Source: Priapulus caudatus
Taxonomy: Eukaryota > Priapulida > Priapulimorpha > Priapulimorphida > Priapulidae
NCBI RefSeq assembly: GCF_000485595.1
Contig: NW_014577150.1
Location: 258,978 to 297,545, forward strand
Length of the DNA: 38,568 nt
Reading direction: 5' to 3'
Position 1 is the first letter of the stretch. Every line of letters begins with the position of its first letter. The notes below the pieces were generated by a model. The model made no database searches. It was not told the DNA's origin and was given only the letters and a program-made list of their open reading frames with translations. A program made the position numbers and the translations under genes. Below, in pieces: positions 36,454-38,568 of this stretch.

Positions 36454-36903
36454 TCGCGTTCACACGGTCATGGTTTGGCTCGAGCCAAATGGGCTAGATT
36501 TGGCTCGGGCCGGTTTGAGTCGGAGCGTTCACACGTACGCAAGTGAATACTGTCTGTCAAATTCAAATTCAAATTCAAATAAATTTTATTGCACAAATAT
36601 CTCACAGATACTTTGGCAGTATGTCGCGAGATGGCGTTGTTTACGATTCAGTGTTTACTTACGTTCCGAATTTAATTATCAATCTTGAAAACGTGCATCC
36701 TGATCAAATTTTTCGAATTTTTATACTGTTTTGGACTTTATTTCGTCGAAGGCATCTACCGCTCAACCGATTCTACCGCTCTACCACTCGCCGAAAACTG
36801 GTGCTAAAATTTGGCTCGGGCCTGGTCCGACGTTTTCGATGGGACCAAATCTGGCACGGGCCTAATTAGGCTCGGGCCTAAAACGTCCGTGTGAACGCGC
36901 CTT
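36454..36903. mobile_element. MITE-like element with GCGTTCACACGG termini
   Basis: Both ends carry CGCGTTCACACGG in inverted order, with sub-terminal GGCTCGRGCC. ATAAG at both edges may be a short duplication. Inside is (TCAAAT)n followed by AATAAATTTTATTGCAC at about 36558-36595, perhaps a separate retroposon end. Confidence 0.55.
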
Positions 36904-36908
36904 ATAAG

Positions 36909-37916
36909 GCCTGTCGTCTAAAATCCCTCGCTGTAAGTTAGGAGTGCTGTATCCCACGACTTAAACAGCTTGATATTTGCAGCATCAGATAGCACCTTTG
37001 TATAAATTTTGAAATGATGGAATTAATTAAGCTACACAGTGTTTAATCAAATTATAGTGGCGAAGACTCACAACGATGATACAGAAAGTAACGCCGATAC
37101 GAAAAAAATTACCGCAGTGTAGTCGATTTCTAAGAAATACACTGGAAATGGAAAACCAATGTTAAGTACATCTAATGTGTAAATTTGGAAGGAATGAATA
37201 GACATTTTTGGCACGGTGTACGTATAACAAACCTCGGACCTCTAAACCTCAAACCGGTCACCTGTCCAAGGATCGATACCAGAAAACATGTGAAAAAACG
37301 CGAAGCAGTCATTTGAAGCCCTTTAAATCTTCAATTTACTTATCCTCCTACAATTTTAGTATTCATTAGAGGCCAGGAATCGTCTGAAGCACTAAAATGC
37401 GCCACTGGACCAACACACACACACACAACTGGTGGATTTTGACCGCCCTCTTGGTCTATTCCCGAATCCGCCAATGAAACGTTGGTAGTACAATTTGTCT
37501 GGGGTATACCCAGCTTGTATGCGCCTAGCTTGCACACATGCACATACAACGTACACGCATTGCGCATGCGCATACCAATGCTTACTTTGATGAGGGTCGC
37601 TCGCTCTAACGATTTCGTGATAAGGAACACTGATCATGGAGGTAGAATAATCCACTCAATTAATTATCTAGTTTCTAGTTCTAATTAAGATGGTTTAGGT
37701 AACTTTTCTCTACTGAAGATGTCCTGTGTTTTAATCCATGCAGCTTGCAGCAGCACTGCGAGACGCACGCATCTGAGGACTGGCTTCTTGGGAATGGAAA
37801 CCCTCACGACAACCCATTCAAGCCTCTGAGGCCCAGTATACTTGTGTCGCCGCCATGCACCGTAATCTGACGACCGTTCCTGACGTTACCATCGGTACAT
37901 TTGATTCATGTAAAAC
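36909..37916. other. Intergenic stretch
   Basis: I see no gene or RNA. A short (AC) run lies at 37414-37428. Confidence 0.4.
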
Positions 37917-38124
37917 ACCACACACACGCACGAACTGCACAGCATCGCACGCACGCACGCATGGACACACTACACACAACACATCACAACACACGCATGC
38001 ACACCACACAACACACAATACACATCAGTCACACCACACACACACACGCGCGCGCAACACACACACCACACAACACACACCACACACCACACACCACACC
38101 ACACGCACACACACACCCACAGCA

Positions 38125-38163
<39 letters not shown>

Positions 38164-38229
38164 ACACACACACTACACACCACACACAACACACACACAA
38201 CAGCACACACCACACACACACTCACACAT
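37917..38229. repeat. Degenerate (AC)n / CACACAA microsatellite
   Basis: Interrupted AC repeats, followed by a TA-rich tract to 38282. Confidence 0.95.
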
Positions 38230-38283
38230 ATATATATAATTATATATACTATATAATAAGTATATATATATATATGTATATTT

Positions 38284-38328
38284 CAGAAGTCAGATAATAA
38301 CATGATGAGTGTTATTATCTAACTCTTG
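38284..38328. mobile_element. CARGAG micro-palindrome, eroded copy
   Basis: Arms CAGAAGTCAGATAATAAC and GTTATTATCTAACTCTTG with two mismatches and a short loop. No flanking duplication is visible; the left flank is TA-rich microsatellite. Confidence 0.6.
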
Positions 38329-38568
38329 CCATACTATTGGATTATAAAAACTGCCAACACGACCGACAAGTAATAAGCTAAGATTTTGCATTCAAATTCG
38401 TCGCGGTTTTAATGAATTTTCTTGCGAGTAATATTACATTCATAATACGCCAGGTATGCACGCTTCATCTATTTGTAGCGCCAACGATCAAAACTGACAA
38501 TCGCATACTTTCGTGACGTTCAACGTTGGCAGCCGCTATTCTTATCGAGGAGGCACACTCTTCAACGA

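Overview
This is metazoan nuclear DNA, most likely from a marine invertebrate. It has spliced genes with GT-AG introns, long (AC)n/(TG)n, (TA)n and (GA)n microsatellites, telomere-type TTAGGG blocks and very many short inverted-repeat insertions. TTAGGG fits deuterostomes, molluscs, annelids or cnidarians better than most arthropods. I cannot name the species from sequence alone. No bacterial, viral or organellar genes are visible.

The only genes I can support are two plus-strand paralogs of a small secreted, GPI-anchored Ly6/uPAR (three-finger) protein. Paralog A lies at 6513-7492: three compact exons covering the mature domain, with no recognisable signal-peptide exon in the window. Paralog B lies at 14266-29028: four exons encoding a complete 154-residue precursor, with a TATA box upstream and AATAAA signals downstream. 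Equivalent exons have identical lengths (84, 141 and 188 nt) and all introns are phase 1. The two mature proteins match at 115 of 136 aligned residues. Intron 2 is 250 nt in A but 9922 nt in B, because B's intron is full of repeats.

The remaining sequence is intergenic or intronic and dominated by foldback DNA. Most striking is a family of tiny palindromic insertions (35-66 bp) with termini CARGAG...CTCYTG. At least nine copies are bounded by clean 7-8 bp target-site duplications, mostly of the form ATNNNAT. Stem sequences differ between copies, yet each copy is palindromic nearly end to end. A second family shares the 16-bp terminus CACAGGCACTTGAAGC and has perfect 8-bp duplications (23211-23673 and 32919-33091); again the interiors are unrelated palindromes. 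Several other foldbacks carry TTAGGG tracts in or beside their cores. hAT-like non-autonomous elements, a tRNA-like Pol III promoter pair, minisatellites and a dispersed repeat of about 550 bp fill much of the rest.

Layout: 1-2450 foldback elements and a duplicated segment; 2451-6512 mostly unannotated, with one dispersed repeat and one telomere-cored foldback; 6513-7492 paralog A; 7493-14185 intergenic with microsatellites and foldbacks; 14186-29100 paralog B with repeat-filled introns; 29101-38568 intergenic, repeat rich.
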